Below are positions 4,532-5,287 of a stretch of 5,287 bases of DNA, in pieces. The notes beneath the pieces were generated by a model. That model was not told the DNA's origin. It saw only the letters and a list, made by a program, of their open reading frames with translations, and did no database searches. The stretch lies in NCBI GenBank assembly GCA_018825865.1, contig JAHKAF010000048.1:1-5287 (forward strand), in the 5' to 3' direction. Position 1 is the stretch's first letter, and each line of letters begins with the position of its first letter. A program made the translations under genes and the position numbers. Source of the DNA: Nanobdellota archaeon (GTDB lineage Archaea > Nanobdellota > Nanobdellia > Pacearchaeales > GW2011-AR1).

Positions 4532-5077
4532 ATGGGACAAAAAGGGATGACGCGGTTTATGTTTATCATGTTTGGATTGATGGCAGCTTCACTTATCATA
4601 GTCGGGATGTGGAATTCTGTGCCTGTTATCAAAAGTTCTGTGAATTATGTTTTGAATCCATCGCTTGGGGCGTTGATTAACTGGGATATAACCTGGGGAA
4701 CTTTGCTTGTGTTTTTTATTATTGCGTTGATTACGACTTTAATTCAGAAATATGCGACAGACCAGGAGACGCTTAGAGAATTGAGGAAGGAGCAGAAAGA
4801 AATGCAGAAAGAGATGAAGAAATATAAAGAAGATCCTAAAAAAATGATGGAACTTCAGAAAGAGCTTTGGCCGAGCACTATGAAAATGATGGAAGTTAGC
4901 ATGAAATCGTCGCTGTTTACGATTATTCCTTTTATTTTATTGATTAGATGGTTTATGGATTATTTCACTGCAATGGGAAGCCCAGACATAATTTTCGGGA
5001 TTGGGTGGTTTGGTTCTTATTTTATTTCATTGATTTTGTTTAGCAGTATTTTAAGAAAGGTGTTTAAGGTAGCTTAA
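4532..5077 (+). CDS. EMC3/TMCO1 (DUF106) family membrane insertase of the Oxa1/YidC superfamily
   Basis: Archaeal DUF106 proteins (Ylp1, TMCO1/EMC3 relatives) are related to YidC/Oxa1 and are thought to insert membrane proteins, binding the ribosome through a cytosolic coiled coil. This 181-aa protein fits: a hydrophobic segment at about 9-30, one at 54-72 ending in IQKYATDQE (71-79), a charged coiled coil at about 79-112 (LRELRKEQKEMQKEMKKYKE, then DPKKMMELQKELW), a segment at about 127-145 (SLFTIIPFILLIRWFMDYF) and one at about 158-174. The TDQ and DPKKMMELQKE motifs are typical of the archaeal family. The first segment is extra relative to the three-helix Oxa1 core as I read it. It sits downstream of secY, as in many archaea, and has its own leaderless promoter. 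The downstream gene begins two bases after its stop codon ends. Confidence 0.9.
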   Translation: MGQKGMTRFMFIMFGLMAASLIIVGMWNSVPVIKSSVNYVLNPSLGALINWDITWGTLLVFFIIALITTLIQKYATDQETLRELRKEQKEMQKEMKKYKEDPKKMMELQKELWPSTMKMMEVSMKSSLFTIIPFILLIRWFMDYFTAMGSPDIIFGIGWFGSYFISLILFSSILRKVFKVA

Positions 5078-5078
5078 A

Positions 5079-5287
5079 ATGAGGGAATCAATAAAAAAGG
5101 GTTTTGGTTTTGGTTTGACTTCAGGAATTATCACAACTCTTGGGCTTATGGTTGGGCTGCAGGCAAGTACTGACTCTAAACTGGCAGTAATTGGAGGGAT
5201 TATCATTATCGCGATTGCAGATGCACTTTCAGATTCACTTGGGCTAAAACTGGCTGACTCAGAAGCCGACGGACTCAGAGATGCAGA
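5079..5287 (+). CDS. VIT1/CCC1-like membrane protein, N-terminal part (runs off the window)
   Basis: The first 69 codons are visible. They hold GFGFGLTSGIITTLGLMVGL (8-27) followed by SKLAVIGGIIIIAIADALSD (33-52) and SLGLKLADSEADG (53-65). This resembles the N-terminal two membrane helices of the VIT1/CCC1 family, which carry iron or manganese across membranes; the LTSGIITTLG and ADALSD patterns are the basis. The metal-binding domain and the remaining helices, if present, lie beyond the window, so transport activity cannot be judged. Many archaeal members are short and uncharacterised. ATG 5079 follows the previous stop with a single base between, and AGGT at 5067-5070 is eight bases upstream, so it is probably co-transcribed with the EMC3-like gene. 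It has no in-frame stop up to the window edge. Confidence 0.75.
   Translation, partial: MRESIKKGFGFGLTSGIITTLGLMVGLQASTDSKLAVIGGIIIIAIADALSDSLGLKLADSEADGLRDA

Overview
The window looks like part of an archaeal genome, most likely a DPANN lineage of the Woesearchaeota/Pacearchaeota type. The reasons are archaeal-type ribosomal proteins uS5, uL30 and uL15 in the canonical order ahead of SecY, an EMC3/TMCO1 (DUF106) membrane protein downstream of secY, AT-rich DNA, archaeal TATA boxes at leaderless or nearly leaderless distances, and a shortened uL30. The lineage is inferred from family features; no search was run.

Layout: (1) 1-2258 is the tail of the spc-type ribosomal operon, read rightwards: uS5, an unrecognised 115-aa gene, uL30, an unrecognised 73-aa gene and uL15. 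The two unrecognised genes sit exactly in the ribosomal gene junctions, with overlaps or gaps of a few bases. (2) 2259-2438 is a spacer with a weak terminator-like hairpin, then an inverted repeat next to a TATA box for secY. (3) 2439-3890 is secY. (4) 3891-4250 is an unrecognised 119-aa gene on the opposite strand whose stop codon abuts the secY stop. (5) 4251-4531 is a spacer that holds the likely promoter of that gene, a possible decayed coding stretch, and an inverted repeat plus TATA box for the next gene. (6) 4532-5077 is the EMC3/Oxa1-superfamily protein. (7) 5079-5287 is the start of a VIT1/CCC1-like membrane protein that leaves the window.

Working together: the ribosomal proteins build the ribosome. 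SecY forms the protein-conducting channel, and the EMC3-like protein is a probable partner insertase, so the window joins translation to membrane protein insertion. The notable part is the three small genes of unknown function placed between otherwise conserved neighbours. Two of them clearly favour TTA and ATA codons that the ribosomal genes avoid. The adenylate kinase gene often found after secY in archaea is absent here, and its place is taken by the reverse-strand gene and the degraded-looking spacer.
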